From Bacteroidota bacterium (GTDB taxonomy: Bacteria; Bacteroidota; Bacteroidia; Sphingobacteriales; Sphingobacteriaceae): 64,000 nucleotides of DNA. The stretch lies in assembly GCA_023427985.1 (NCBI GenBank), contig JAEYZM010000016.1, positions 59,297-123,296 of the forward strand, read 5' to 3'. The translations under genes and the position numbers were made by a program. This document shows, one piece after another, positions 45,089 to 54,506 of this stretch (positions within the stretch are counted from its first letter, which is position 1; the number at the start of each line of letters is the position of its first letter). The notes under the pieces are model-generated. The model did no database searches and was not told the DNA's origin. It saw nothing but the letters and a program-made list of their open reading frames with translations.

Positions 45089-45409
45089 TTACGCAATTTG
45101 AGCTTCTAGTTTTTGTGCAAGCACATTCTTTGGCACTGCGCCAATTTGCTTGTCAACAATTTCTCCACCTTTGAAGTATAACAATGCTGGAATATTTCTA
45201 ATTCCATATTTCATTGAGATACCTGGATTATTGTCTACGTTAACTTTGCCAATTACAGCTTTACCTTCGTAGTCTTTTGCTAGTTCTTCAACTACAGGTC
45301 CTACCATACGGCATGGTCCACACCATTCTGCCCAAAAATCCACCAATACTGGTTTGTCTGATTTTAATACCAACTCTTCGAAGTTAGCATCTGTTATTTC
45401 TAAAGCCAT
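45089..45409 (-). CDS. trxA: thioredoxin
   Basis: 106 residues, canonical full-length thioredoxin with active site WCGPC (C30, C33) in FWAEWCGPCRM, and the cis-Pro segment RNIPALLYF. Cytoplasmic disulfide reductant; can serve the Bcp peroxidase encoded at 29605. Monocistronic, downstream of dnaE on the same strand with 64 bp between. Confidence 0.96.
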   Translation of the reverse strand: MALEITDANFEELVLKSDKPVLVDFWAEWCGPCRMVGPVVEELAKDYEGKAVIGKVNVDNNPGISMKYGIRNIPALLYFKGGEIVDKQIGAVPKNVLAQKLEAQIA

Positions 45410-45473
45410 TTTTATATAATTTATTTAAGTTTTACAATTTGCTTGCCAATTTCATAAAATGGAAATTTTGGCA

Positions 45474-48400
45474 TTAATTCATTTTAAAGTTAATATTTTT
45501 TATTTGCTCAAATGCCCTTAATAATTCATTTGAAGGGTGTACTTTGATCGATTTACTTAATAAATCAACTGCATAGCCTTGCTCTTGATCTATCACTTTA
45601 AACTTCAATTCACAGTTTTTTTGTTGATTAGCATCATTGTTTTGTGATAATAAATCAACAATTTCCGCTATAAATTGTTCGTTCAAATCGTTTAGGTAAC
45701 AAGAGATGGTGATCGACTTAGCCAGTTTGTCACGTACATCTGTCAATAATTGAATCTGTTGAACCTTAAACTCCCAATTTCCCTTCTGTCCAAAACGTTC
45801 CTGGATTTTCCCTTTAACATACAGAAACAAGCCTTCATTAATGAAGGGCTTAAACTTTAAATAATCTTCTCCAAACAAGGCCAACTCCACTTGATCGTTA
45901 TAATCTTCAATCATAAATGAACCAAAGGGTTTACCAGTCTTCGATATTCTATGATTGGCAGAACTCACTAAGCCACCAAAAATCAATTCTTTGTTTTTAA
46001 TCCTATCAAATCGCTCTTGCTCCGCAACATTGTTATTCCCCTCCTCTTCTTCAATTTTTGTTTCTGCCGATGTGTTGCTTTCAAATTTATTCCCTGAAAA
46101 CTTTTGCATCAACTTCACATCACTCACCGTAGCTGTACAAAATTTTTCTATATCAAATCTAAATTCATCCAATGGATGTCCCGATATATAAAAACCTACC
46201 ACCTCTTTTTCATAACGTAATTTCTGCAAGAACCCCCACTCATCACAAACGGGTATTCTAGGCTCTGGAATATGTGCAGCAGTACCACTTCCAAATAACG
46301 ACGATTGTGAAGCCGATAAACTGTCTTGATAGTTGGCACCATAACGCAATAGTTTTTCCAAGAAATTTCCTTGCTCCCCTGGTTCGTGATGAAAATACGT
46401 TGCTCTATGAATCCCAAAGGAATCGAATGCTCCAGCATTTGCTAAGGATTCAAAGGTTTTTTTATTAGCCGATCTCAGATTAATACGCTTCACCAAATCG
46501 AAGATCGTATTAAATTTCCCATTCGTGTCTCGCTCTTCAATAATCGATTGTACAGCCGCTTCCCCCACTCCCTTAACCGCACCTAATCCAAAGCGTATTT
46601 GACCACTCGCATTCACCGAAAATTTATAATAACTCTCATTCACATCTGGACCTAAAATCTGTATGCCCATTCTTCTACATTCTTCTAAGAAGAAGGTAAT
46701 CTTGTCGATGTTACTCAAATTATGTGTTAAGACCGCTGCCATATATTCCGATGGGTAATTGGCTTTTAAATATGCGGTTTGAAATGCAACGAATGCATAA
46801 CAAGTAGAGTGCGATTTATTAAAGGCATACGAAGCAAACGCTTCCCAGTCGGTCCATACTTTTTCCAACTTTTTCTGATCCAAACCTTTTGCAACCGCAC
46901 CTTGAATGAAAGAATCTTTCAAAGCATCCAAAGTCTTTCTATCCTTCTTACCCATTGCCTTACGCAAAGTGTCGGCTTGACCTTTTGTAAATCCTGCTAA
47001 CTTTTGCGACAACAACATCACTTGCTCCTGATATACGGTAATACCGTTAGTATCTTGCAAGTATTCTTCCATTTCTGGTAAGTCGTATGTCACTTGCTCA
47101 CGACCGTGTTTTCTTGAAATATATTTTGGAATGTATTGAATAGGACCCGGTCTATACAAAGCATTCATCGCAATTAAATCCTCAAACTTATCGGGTTTAA
47201 GATCGATCAAATGCTTTTGCATTCCTGGAGATTCAAACTGAAAGGTACCATTTGTTTCACCCCTTTGATACAATTCAAAAGTCTTTGCATCGTCCAACGG
47301 TATAGCATCAATGTCTATTTCAATTCCTTTATTTTGCTTGATGAGTTGAAGCGCATCTCTTATAATGGTAAGCGTTTTTAAACCCAAAAAGTCCATCTTA
47401 ATTACACCCGCATCTTCAATCACTTTACCATCGTACTGTGTAATTAATAAATCGGTATCCTTCGATGTTGCAACTGGAATAATTTCTGTTAAATCTTTTG
47501 GAGCAATAATGATACCCGCTGCATGAATTCCTGTTCCTCGCACCGAGCCTTCTAATACCAATGCTTCTTTTAAAACACTCGACTTAAAATCATCGGAATT
47601 TAAAATTGAACGCAATTGTTTGATGTTGTCTAAATCATCGGGACCATAACCCTCCTTATCTTTCAAGCCCCCTTCACCATCGATGTTTGCTTTTAAAACG
47701 CGGTTCAATTCTGTACCGGGTTTATCGGGTACTAATTTTGCCAAAGCATTGGAATCTGCTAAAGGTAAATCCATCACGCGCGCCACATCTTTGATACTCA
47801 TTTTAGCTGCCATGGTACCATAGGTAACAATTTGTGCCACCTGATTTTTACCGTATTTTTCAACTACGTAATCGATCACTTTTTGTCGACCTTCATCGTC
47901 AAAGTCCGTATCAATATCGGGCATCGACTTACGTTCAGGATTTAAGAAACGCTCAAAAAGTAAATTGTATTTAATTGGGTCGATGTTAGTGATACCAATG
48001 CAATATGCAACTGCAGAACCCGCGGCCGAACCTCTTCCTGGCCCAACGAATACTCCAATATCTCTACCTGCTTTAATGAAGTCGGCAACAATTAAAAAGT
48101 AACCCGCAAAACCCATAGTCTCTATGGTCTGCAATTCAAAATTTATTCGCTCTTCAATTTCTGGTGTGATTTCTTGATAACGTTTACGTGCTCCTTCGTA
48201 GGTAATATGCCTTAGATATTGATCTTGTGTTAAAAATTCAGAAGGTATTTGAAAGTTAGGAAGTAGAATATCCTGCTTTAATTTTAAGTGCTCTACTTTA
48301 TCAACTATTTCATTGGTATTGTCTATTGCATAAGGAATATCCGCAAACAGCTTGTTCATTTCTGCTTGCGATTTGAAATAAAATTCGTCGTTATAGAATG

Positions 48401-49154
48401 CAAATCGTTTGCCTTTTACAAATGTATCATCGTCGGAAAATTCCTTCATAGTAGGTGTACTTTGTTTTTCACCTGTATTGATACATAGTAAAATATCGTG
48501 CGCATTGGCATCTTCACGATCTACATAATGCGAGTCGTTCGATGCAATTACTTTAACATTATGCTTTTGTGCAAATTTCAAAAGCACTTCATTCACTTTT
48601 TCTTGCTCTGACATTTTATGTCTTTGCAATTCCACATAATAATCCTCTCCAAATACATCGAGCCACCATTTGAATTCTTTCTCTGCTTCTTCCTCTCCTT
48701 TTTTAAGAATTGCTTTGGGTACCATTGCACCTATGCAACATGTTGTAGCAATGAGTCCTTCATGGTATCTAAGAATTAATTCTTTGTCGATACGCGGATA
48801 TTTACCATACAATCCTTCAATAAATCCCAAGGAACAAAGCTTCACTAGATTCTTATAACCCGTAGCATTTTTCGCTAATAACAATTGGTGGTATCGAACA
48901 TCTTTATCGTCTTTCGTAAACTGACGTTTATGTCGGTCTTCCACTACATAAAACTCACAACCAACAATTGGTTTAACATTATTTTTTTGAGCTTCTGCTA
49001 CGAACTTAAACGCACCAAACATATTCCCATGGTCTGTGATGGCTAGCGCTTTCATGCCATCGTCCGAAGCTTTCTTGAACAATCGCTTGATGTCGGCCGC
49101 CCCATCTAATAATGAGAATTGAGTATGTACGTGTAAGTGCGAAAAATCAGGCAT
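45474..49154 (-). CDS. dnaE: DNA polymerase III alpha subunit
   Basis: 1226 residues, complete, usual length with no intein. N-terminal PHP domain (HLHVHTQFSLLDGAADIKRLF-type start; HLHVHTQFSLLDGAA seen), palm catalytic acids in MPDIDTDFDDEGR, fingers (VGPGRGSAAGSAVAYCIG), helix-hairpin-helix region, C-terminal OB fold (about 1045-1130, IFGGLVSSANHRISKTGKPFGSF split across the strand) and a short tail domain. Replicative polymerase of the DnaE1 group. The start follows a TAATTTTG -7 element 20 nt upstream. Confidence 0.97.
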   Translation of the reverse strand: MPDFSHLHVHTQFSLLDGAADIKRLFKKASDDGMKALAITDHGNMFGAFKFVAEAQKNNVKPIVGCEFYVVEDRHKRQFTKDDKDVRYHQLLLAKNATGYKNLVKLCSLGFIEGLYGKYPRIDKELILRYHEGLIATTCCIGAMVPKAILKKGEEEAEKEFKWWLDVFGEDYYVELQRHKMSEQEKVNEVLLKFAQKHNVKVIASNDSHYVDREDANAHDILLCINTGEKQSTPTMKEFSDDDTFVKGKRFAFYNDEFYFKSQAEMNKLFADIPYAIDNTNEIVDKVEHLKLKQDILLPNFQIPSEFLTQDQYLRHITYEGARKRYQEITPEIEERINFELQTIETMGFAGYFLIVADFIKAGRDIGVFVGPGRGSAAGSAVAYCIGITNIDPIKYNLLFERFLNPERKSMPDIDTDFDDEGRQKVIDYVVEKYGKNQVAQIVTYGTMAAKMSIKDVARVMDLPLADSNALAKLVPDKPGTELNRVLKANIDGEGGLKDKEGYGPDDLDNIKQLRSILNSDDFKSSVLKEALVLEGSVRGTGIHAAGIIIAPKDLTEIIPVATSKDTDLLITQYDGKVIEDAGVIKMDFLGLKTLTIIRDALQLIKQNKGIEIDIDAIPLDDAKTFELYQRGETNGTFQFESPGMQKHLIDLKPDKFEDLIAMNALYRPGPIQYIPKYISRKHGREQVTYDLPEMEEYLQDTNGITVYQEQVMLLSQKLAGFTKGQADTLRKAMGKKDRKTLDALKDSFIQGAVAKGLDQKKLEKVWTDWEAFASYAFNKSHSTCYAFVAFQTAYLKANYPSEYMAAVLTHNLSNIDKITFFLEECRRMGIQILGPDVNESYYKFSVNASGQIRFGLGAVKGVGEAAVQSIIEERDTNGKFNTIFDLVKRINLRSANKKTFESLANAGAFDSFGIHRATYFHHEPGEQGNFLEKLLRYGANYQDSLSASQSSLFGSGTAAHIPEPRIPVCDEWGFLQKLRYEKEVVGFYISGHPLDEFRFDIEKFCTATVSDVKLMQKFSGNKFESNTSAETKIEEEEGNNNVAEQERFDRIKNKELIFGGLVSSANHRISKTGKPFGSFMIEDYNDQVELALFGEDYLKFKPFINEGLFLYVKGKIQERFGQKGNWEFKVQQIQLLTDVRDKLAKSITISCYLNDLNEQFIAEIVDLLSQNNDANQQKNCELKFKVIDQEQGYAVDLLSKSIKVHPSNELLRAFEQIKNINFKMN

Positions 49155-49174
49155 ATTTTTTTTAGATGAGGTAT

Positions 49175-49182
49175 CAAAATTA
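49175..49182 (-). promoter_or_regulatory. -7 promoter element TAATTTTG for dnaE
   Basis: Exact TAnnTTTG match 20 nt upstream of ATG 49154. No clear -33 TTTG is seen. Confidence 0.5.
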
Positions 49183-49287
49183 AGAATGTTCCTTGTTAAT
49201 TTTTGGCTAATTTATCAACAGTAGAAAGGGGATAAATAAATTAAGGAATTGTTAATTAAATATTCAGAAATTTATATATTTAGAATT

Positions 49288-49704
49288 ATGGAATTTGACG
49301 TATTAAAATCGGCATATAACTCTGGGAAATTTGTTTATACCGACAAAGATAAATTGGCCGTAGAATGTAATGCACCAAATTCTGCGGGAGTCTATTTGAT
49401 TTACTCTAAAACGAGTCAAGGTGCTGAATTGTTGTTCGTTGGAAGTTCTGGGAGTGTTAGCCAGAACGGTAGCATCGGCACAAACACCTTAAGGCACAGG
49501 ATTTTAATTCGGCGCGATGGTACGGATAGGGAATATTTTCTAAAACGAAAAATGCAAACCGACCATATTTCCTATTTTGAAATTGAGTGGTACCATACCT
49601 ACGAAAACAAAGAGGGCAGCTTACCCAAGTTCGCCGAAGCCTCTATTTTACAAGAATATTTCAAGCTAAACGGCAAGCTTCCACCTTGGAATAAGGAATA
49701 TTAA
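49288..49704 (+). CDS. small GIY-YIG-like protein
   Basis: 138 residues from ATG 49288; the longer frame starts at a TTG upstream of a TATATTTA near-promoter and is unlikely. The core looks like a divergent GIY-YIG nuclease fold: GVYLIYS in place of GIY, LLFVGSSG in place of YIG, then LRHRILIRRDG with the conserved Arg, and a C-terminal Glu helix (EASILQEYFKLNGKLPPWNKE) matching the catalytic-Glu helix of the family. No second domain. Whether it cuts DNA is unknown; substitutions in the YIG motif make this an inference. Sits alone between dnaE and atpD. Confidence 0.65.
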   Translation: MEFDVLKSAYNSGKFVYTDKDKLAVECNAPNSAGVYLIYSKTSQGAELLFVGSSGSVSQNGSIGTNTLRHRILIRRDGTDREYFLKRKMQTDHISYFEIEWYHTYENKEGSLPKFAEASILQEYFKLNGKLPPWNKEY

Positions 49705-49779
49705 TAGGCCTTTCTTAGAGGCAATTTTCCGATTTTTTAGCTCTTATGAATCAATTGATTAAATTATTTTAACAATAGG

Positions 49780-49809
49780 TTTGAAATTAGGGAAGAAAAG
49801 TTAACTTTG
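49780..49809 (+). promoter_or_regulatory. full promoter for atpDC (TTTG - 18 nt - TAACTTTG)
   Basis: -33 element TTTG at 49780-49783, 18-nt spacer, exact -7 element TAACTTTG at 49802-49809, ATG 25 nt later at 49835. The clearest two-element promoter in the window. Confidence 0.75.
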
Positions 49810-49834
49810 CGGCACGAAAAAATAATAGAACATT

Positions 49835-51343
49835 ATGCCAAATATTGGGAAAATTGCGCAAATCATCGGCCCAGTAGTAGACGTTAGTTTCGCTGCTGAG
49901 AATGCCAAATTACCTAACATCTACGATGCTTTGTACGTAACGAAAGAGAACGGACAAAAAATCGTTTTAGAGTGTCAACAACATTTAGGGGAAGATAGAG
50001 TACGTACCATTGCGATGGACTCTACAGACGGTTTAGTACGTGGAATGGACGTAGTAGACACTGCAGCACCTATTAAAATGCCAATTGGAGAGGAAATCAA
50101 AGGACGTTTATTTAACGTAGTTGGAGAGGCTATTGATGGTATTGGAGAGGTTTCAAATGCAAATGGTCGTGCAATTCACAATAAGGCTCCAAAATTTGAA
50201 GATTTATCTACAGAGACTGAAATATTATTCACAGGTATCAAAGTAATTGACTTATTAGAGCCATACGTAAAAGGTGGTAAAATTGGTTTGTTCGGTGGTG
50301 CCGGTGTAGGTAAGACGGTATTGATTCAAGAGTTGATCAACAACATCGCGAAAGCATACGATGGTTTATCGGTATTCGCTGGTGTAGGTGAGCGTACTCG
50401 TGAAGGAAACGACTTATTGAGAGAGATGATTGAAGCGAACATTATCCGTTACGGAGAAGAGTTCAAGCATTCAATGGAAGAAGGCGGTTGGGACTTGAGC
50501 AAAGTTGATCATAACGCATTAAAAGATTCAAAAGCAACATTCGTATTCGGACAGATGAACGAGCCTCCAGGTGCACGTGCACGTGTGGCATTATCTGGAT
50601 TAACGGTTGCAGAATATTTCCGTGATGGTGATGAGCAAAGTGGAGGTCGTGATATCTTATTCTTCATCGACAATATCTTCCGTTTCACACAAGCAGGTTC
50701 AGAGGTATCGGCATTATTAGGTCGTATGCCATCTGCAGTAGGTTACCAACCAACACTTGCTACAGAAATGGGTATGATGCAAGAGCGTATCACATCAACA
50801 AAGAGAGGTTCTATTACATCGGTACAAGCGGTTTACGTACCTGCCGATGACTTAACGGATCCAGCTCCTGCTACAACATTTGCCCATTTGGACGCTACAA
50901 CAGTATTGTCTCGTAAGATTGCCGAGTTGGGTATTTATCCAGCGGTAGATCCATTGGATTCTACATCGAGAATCTTAGCTCCAGAAATTATTGGTGCAGA
51001 GCATTATGGTTGCGCACAAAGAGTGAAAGAAATTTTACAACGTTATAAAGAATTACAAGATATCATTGCGATTTTAGGTATGGACGAATTATCTGAGGAA
51101 GATAAATTAGTAGTATCAAGAGCACGTCGTGTACAACGTTTCTTATCACAACCTTTCCACGTAGCGGAACAGTTTACAGGATTAAAAGGTGTGTTAGTAG
51201 ATATCAAGGACACAATCAAAGGATTTAACATGATTATGGATGGTGAAGTGGATGAGTATCCAGAGATGGCGTTCAACTTGGTAGGTACTATCGAAGAAGC
51301 AATGGAAAAAGGTAAAAAATTAATCGCAGAAGCTAACGCGTAA
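49835..51343 (+). CDS. atpD: F0F1 ATP synthase beta subunit
   Basis: 502 residues, complete catalytic subunit: Walker A GGAGVGKTVLIQEL, catalytic Glu segment GERTREGND, Walker B ILFFIDNIFRFTQAG, and MPSAVGYQPTLATEMG. Paired only with atpC; the other ATP synthase genes are elsewhere, a common split arrangement in Bacteroidota. Codon usage is more biased than that of its neighbours, as expected for a highly expressed gene. Confidence 0.98.
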   Translation: MPNIGKIAQIIGPVVDVSFAAENAKLPNIYDALYVTKENGQKIVLECQQHLGEDRVRTIAMDSTDGLVRGMDVVDTAAPIKMPIGEEIKGRLFNVVGEAIDGIGEVSNANGRAIHNKAPKFEDLSTETEILFTGIKVIDLLEPYVKGGKIGLFGGAGVGKTVLIQELINNIAKAYDGLSVFAGVGERTREGNDLLREMIEANIIRYGEEFKHSMEEGGWDLSKVDHNALKDSKATFVFGQMNEPPGARARVALSGLTVAEYFRDGDEQSGGRDILFFIDNIFRFTQAGSEVSALLGRMPSAVGYQPTLATEMGMMQERITSTKRGSITSVQAVYVPADDLTDPAPATTFAHLDATTVLSRKIAELGIYPAVDPLDSTSRILAPEIIGAEHYGCAQRVKEILQRYKELQDIIAILGMDELSEEDKLVVSRARRVQRFLSQPFHVAEQFTGLKGVLVDIKDTIKGFNMIMDGEVDEYPEMAFNLVGTIEEAMEKGKKLIAEANA

Positions 51344-51347
51344 TCAA

Positions 51348-51590
51348 ATGTTATTAGAAGTATTAACACCCGATAAAAAAGTATTTTCAGGAGAAGTGAG
51401 CTCGGTAAGTGTACCGGGTGCAAAAGGTTCTTTTGAAGTGCTTAACAACCACGCTCCTATTATCTCTACATTAGATAAAGGAACTTTAAGAATCAAAGCA
51501 AAAGAAGGCAACCAAGAGATGCAAATCAGTGGTGGTGTTATCGAAGTGCTATCCAATAAAGTGGTGGTTTTAGTGGAATCGGTTCTTTAG
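51348..51590 (+). CDS. atpC: F0F1 ATP synthase epsilon subunit, short form
   Basis: 80 residues: the N-terminal beta-sandwich only (LEVLTPDKKVFSGEVSSVSVPG, FEVLNNHAPIIS), ending at VVVLVESVL without the C-terminal helical hairpin that inhibits ATP hydrolysis in longer epsilon subunits. This short form is common in Bacteroidota. It starts 4 nt after atpD. Confidence 0.95.
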   Translation: MLLEVLTPDKKVFSGEVSSVSVPGAKGSFEVLNNHAPIISTLDKGTLRIKAKEGNQEMQISGGVIEVLSNKVVVLVESVL

Positions 51591-51611
51591 AATTTAATTT
51601 CTAAATCATAT

Positions 51612-51649
51612 AAAAAGGCGAGAATGTTTAACCATTACTCGCCTTTTTT
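51612..51649. terminator. bidirectional Rho-independent terminator
   Basis: AAAAAGGCGAG / CTCGCCTTTTT, 11-bp arms, extended by AATG/CATT pairing in the loop. Serves atpDC and the convergent T9SS gene. Confidence 0.9.
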
Positions 51650-51668
51650 ATTGCATACTGTTTAGAAA

Positions 51669-52613
51669 CTATTGAATAACAATTTGTTTTTGAATGGTAC
51701 CTAAACTTGTTTCAATTTTCAATAAATATAAGCCTTGCGCAATACCATCGGTTGCGATTTTCAATTCCTGATTTCCTTTGGAAAGCGCTTGTGCATCGGC
51801 ATAAACAATACGACCGTCTGTACTCATCAATTGAATTTTAGCATTGCTCGATTCTGCGATGTAAAAGTTTACAACGAATGCCGATGTAGTGGGATTTGGG
51901 TAGGCATTTGCTTGAATTAAATTATCGATTTTTTCGATCCCAACTGGACTTATAAATTGTAAATCATCTACGTATAAAATTGAGCCCACTGGAGCACTCG
52001 AGATAATGCTTGTATCAAAGCTTCCGCTAAATGCAGAAGATGTGCTTATAACGATTACTGCGGTATCTGGATTGATTTCCTGAGTGTATAAAATCGGGAT
52101 GGTAATTTCTTGCATGTCGGAATTAGGAGATGGTTGTAGAAAGCCTACTCCAACACCGACTAAATTAAATGGTCCAGCAATAGAGTCGTATTTAGTAAAT
52201 AAGACAGTTATAACTCCTGAGTCCAAACGATTGCCCATAGTATAATTGTACAAGGCTTTCATTTCATCTGGCCTGCCAGAATATGAGAAGCCTGGTTTGA
52301 TGCTTGCGTTTGCTAAATCTAGGGAGCCAGTAAGCATAGCCCCAGGTACACCACTGGTATCACCTTGGTTAATTGCATAAGATTCTAATTTAGCGCCGTA
52401 AGTTCCAGTACCTTTAATGGTTGTAGCGCGAGAGACATTAGCTCTAGGTGATCCTCCACCTAAAAGTATGGATGCATAATTTGTTGTAACATAACCTTGA
52501 GGTTCATAAAAGAAAATCAAGTTTGTCCAATTCTCGAAACTTGCGTTGGGTAATGATTGCGCAAATGTTTTGCTAGCCAAAACGATTAATAGGAATGTAA
52601 AAATCTTTTTCAT
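51669..52613 (-). CDS. secreted protein with carbohydrate-binding-like domain and T9SS type A sorting domain
   Basis: 314 residues from ATG 52613 (the longer frame from 52661 reads through a terminator and promoter). Signal peptide MKKIFTFLLIVLASKTFAQ, then a jelly-roll-like domain (about 20-225) starting LPNASFENWTN and ending YVDDLQFISP, the pattern of Bacteroidota PCMD/CBM-like domains, then a T9SS sorting domain (about 235-314, NAYPNPTTSAFVVNFYI). Ligand unknown. Confidence 0.85.
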   Translation of the reverse strand: MKKIFTFLLIVLASKTFAQSLPNASFENWTNLIFFYEPQGYVTTNYASILLGGGSPRANVSRATTIKGTGTYGAKLESYAINQGDTSGVPGAMLTGSLDLANASIKPGFSYSGRPDEMKALYNYTMGNRLDSGVITVLFTKYDSIAGPFNLVGVGVGFLQPSPNSDMQEITIPILYTQEINPDTAVIVISTSSAFSGSFDTSIISSAPVGSILYVDDLQFISPVGIEKIDNLIQANAYPNPTTSAFVVNFYIAESSNAKIQLMSTDGRIVYADAQALSKGNQELKIATDGIAQGLYLLKIETSLGTIQKQIVIQ

Positions 52614-52616
52614 AAT

Positions 52617-52624
52617 CAAATATA
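52617..52624 (-). promoter_or_regulatory. -7 promoter element TATATTTG
   Basis: Exact TAnnTTTG match ending 3 nt before ATG 52613; leaderless transcript predicted. It directly follows the T-tract of the upstream gene's terminator. Confidence 0.7.
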
Positions 52625-52653
52625 CAAAAAAAGCTTCCAGAAAACTGGAAGCT
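52625..52653 (-). terminator. Rho-independent terminator of the sigma/barrel operon
   Basis: AGCTTCCAG-AAAA-CTGGAAGCT: 9-bp arms, then seven T on the minus strand. It abuts the next gene's -7 element, so the region that would hold the -33 contact lies in the hairpin. Confidence 0.88.
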
Positions 52654-52680
52654 CTACGCATTAATCATATTCAAACCCTA

Positions 52681-53694
52681 TTAATCTAACCCGAAAGTTA
52701 AACCAACAACAAACGTATTCAAGTCAGGTCCTTCGTTTTTATTGAAGGCGCTTTGTGGATAATATTTACCGTAGATACCCATGCTACCATAACTTACTCT
52801 TCCCACTAATCCGTAACGTAATTCGTTTAAGTTGAATGTATCATTTACTTTTTGTTTTCCTTTTGCATCAGATACTTGTTTCAATCGACCGTTGATCAAG
52901 TAACCCAATTCAACACCACCCGATATACCTAAGCTATTACCTTTTTTATTTTCATTTGTATTGAAGTGTAACATCACTGGCAAAGTTGCATATCGTGCTA
53001 ATAATTTATTTTTAGAATAATTCACACCTGTACCATTTGCTGAATCTTGGTAGAAAGTAAGTTTAGGTGCGTTTGCAGCTAATGAACTGTCGCCAGCTAA
53101 ACGGTAGTTGTTCCAATCAAGACCCAAACCTACTGAGAAGCGAATGTTTTCTTTGTAAATATTGAAGTAGTGATTGTAAGTTAAGTTCACGTTTAATGAT
53201 TTACCATTTACTAAATCCAATCCTCTATTTGCTGCCGACAAACTAGTTGAACCATTTTCCAACCATCCATTATAACCAATTGAGAATTCTAACTCACCAT
53301 CGTTTTTCTTTTCTTTTTTATTATCTGACTTCTCTGCATATTCATTTTCATAATCGCCAGTTGAGTCTTTTTCCATATAGATTTTTTCAATCTTTGGCTC
53401 TCCGATAACAACGATTCTGGTTTTTCCAACTTTAATTTCTGTAGTATCTGTTTTTCTACCAGTATCTACTGAAGCTATTGCCGATTCAATATTTACTGAG
53501 TTTTGAGAATAGTTGTCAGCAATTTCGTTACTTCTTTTACCTATGTATTCTGCAACTACATCAATTGGATCTAGTGTAATTATTTTTGCAATTGCATCTT
53601 TTGAAGTATTGATTGCTTTTACTGTTTTAGTTTGTGCCATAGTTGAGGTTGTGAACATCCCGAACACCATTCCCCATGCAACAATCTTTTTCAT
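52681..53694 (-). CDS. outer-membrane beta-barrel protein
   Basis: 337 residues from ATG 53694, which gives signal peptide MKKIVAWGMVFGMFTTSTMAQ; an in-frame ATG at 53709 adds MNINI. A charged linker (about 25-125, Lys/Glu/Asp-rich) precedes a barrel of alternating hydrophobic strands (about 130-337) ending TFVVGLTFGLD, a C-terminal strand typical of outer-membrane insertion. Last gene of an ECF sigma operon, so likely its regulated output. Ligand unknown. Confidence 0.8.
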   Translation of the reverse strand: MKKIVAWGMVFGMFTTSTMAQTKTVKAINTSKDAIAKIITLDPIDVVAEYIGKRSNEIADNYSQNSVNIESAIASVDTGRKTDTTEIKVGKTRIVVIGEPKIEKIYMEKDSTGDYENEYAEKSDNKKEKKNDGELEFSIGYNGWLENGSTSLSAANRGLDLVNGKSLNVNLTYNHYFNIYKENIRFSVGLGLDWNNYRLAGDSSLAANAPKLTFYQDSANGTGVNYSKNKLLARYATLPVMLHFNTNENKKGNSLGISGGVELGYLINGRLKQVSDAKGKQKVNDTFNLNELRYGLVGRVSYGSMGIYGKYYPQSAFNKNEGPDLNTFVVGLTFGLD

Positions 53695-53732
53695 AATATT
53701 TATATTCATTAGGTTAAAATTCTTTAATTTCT

Positions 53733-54506
53733 TTATTGAGTATTTTTAATTCTTTTAAACTTTATGATTCCTAAGTCAACTTGAACTCTTTTTCTGGTAT
53801 CACCATTTTTATTGTTCGTTTCATTGATTGCCACTAATTTTGCTTCTTCGTTCCCAGATACTTTAGATGCTACCATATTAATCATATCGATTACACCTAT
53901 TTCTTTTTTAGAACCTGCATTTGCAATTGCTGGACTAGGCACTGGCTTTACAATTACTGGTCTTTTTTGCTCAGGTTCAAGTACTGGCTGGTTGTTATTA
54001 CTTTGAGCTTTTTCTTCAAATTTCTTTAACAACTCAACTGCTTCTTTTTCACTGTTAGAGATTACATCTCTTTTCAGTTTTGGCTCCGAGCTTAAACTCT
54101 TTTTATTAATTTTCGAAGAACGATTTGTTTTACTTTTAATCTCTACTACATCAGCTAGACGATTCTCTTTTGAGATTGGTTGCATTAGTTCTGATTTTTT
54201 TTCTACTTTATTTAAAGTAGTGTTTGAATCTTTTTTCTCAACCGCTTTCATATTAGTAGATGCAAGATCTGAAGTATTGGTTGCATCGTTATTGTAACTC
54301 ATCTGATACAATCCAACTCCTAATAAAATGATTAAAGATGCAGCTATAGAAATACGTGTTGACCACAATACCAATACAGATTTTTTCTTTTTGTCTAATT
54401 CAGATTCGATGTTTCTCCATACTCTATCTGTTGGTTCAATTTCAAACCCATCAAAAGCATTTTTCATTAAATCGTCGAATTCGTTTTTATTATCTGAGTG
54501 CTTCAT
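53733..54506 (-). CDS. single-pass membrane protein, candidate anti-sigma factor
   Basis: 257 residues from ATG 54506, which overlaps the sigma gene's stop by 17 nt; a longer frame from 54587 would lie inside the sigma gene. N-terminal cytoplasmic segment (FDDLMKNAFDGFEIEPTDRVWRNIESEL), one helix (about 46-64, ISIAASLIILLGVGLY) and a long periplasmic Lys/Ser/Asn-rich region with PVLEPEQKRPVIVKPVPSPA, possibly spanning toward the outer membrane. Same layout as the membrane protein after the other sigma factor (35459). Confidence 0.72.
   Translation of the reverse strand: MKHSDNKNEFDDLMKNAFDGFEIEPTDRVWRNIESELDKKKKSVLVLWSTRISIAASLIILLGVGLYQMSYNNDATNTSDLASTNMKAVEKKDSNTTLNKVEKKSELMQPISKENRLADVVEIKSKTNRSSKINKKSLSSEPKLKRDVISNSEKEAVELLKKFEEKAQSNNNQPVLEPEQKRPVIVKPVPSPAIANAGSKKEIGVIDMINMVASKVSGNEEAKLVAINETNNKNGDTRKRVQVDLGIIKFKRIKNTQ

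Noticed and set aside
45474..49154. Intein or programmed frameshift in dnaE
   Set aside because: The protein is continuous at the normal family length, with all motifs in order.
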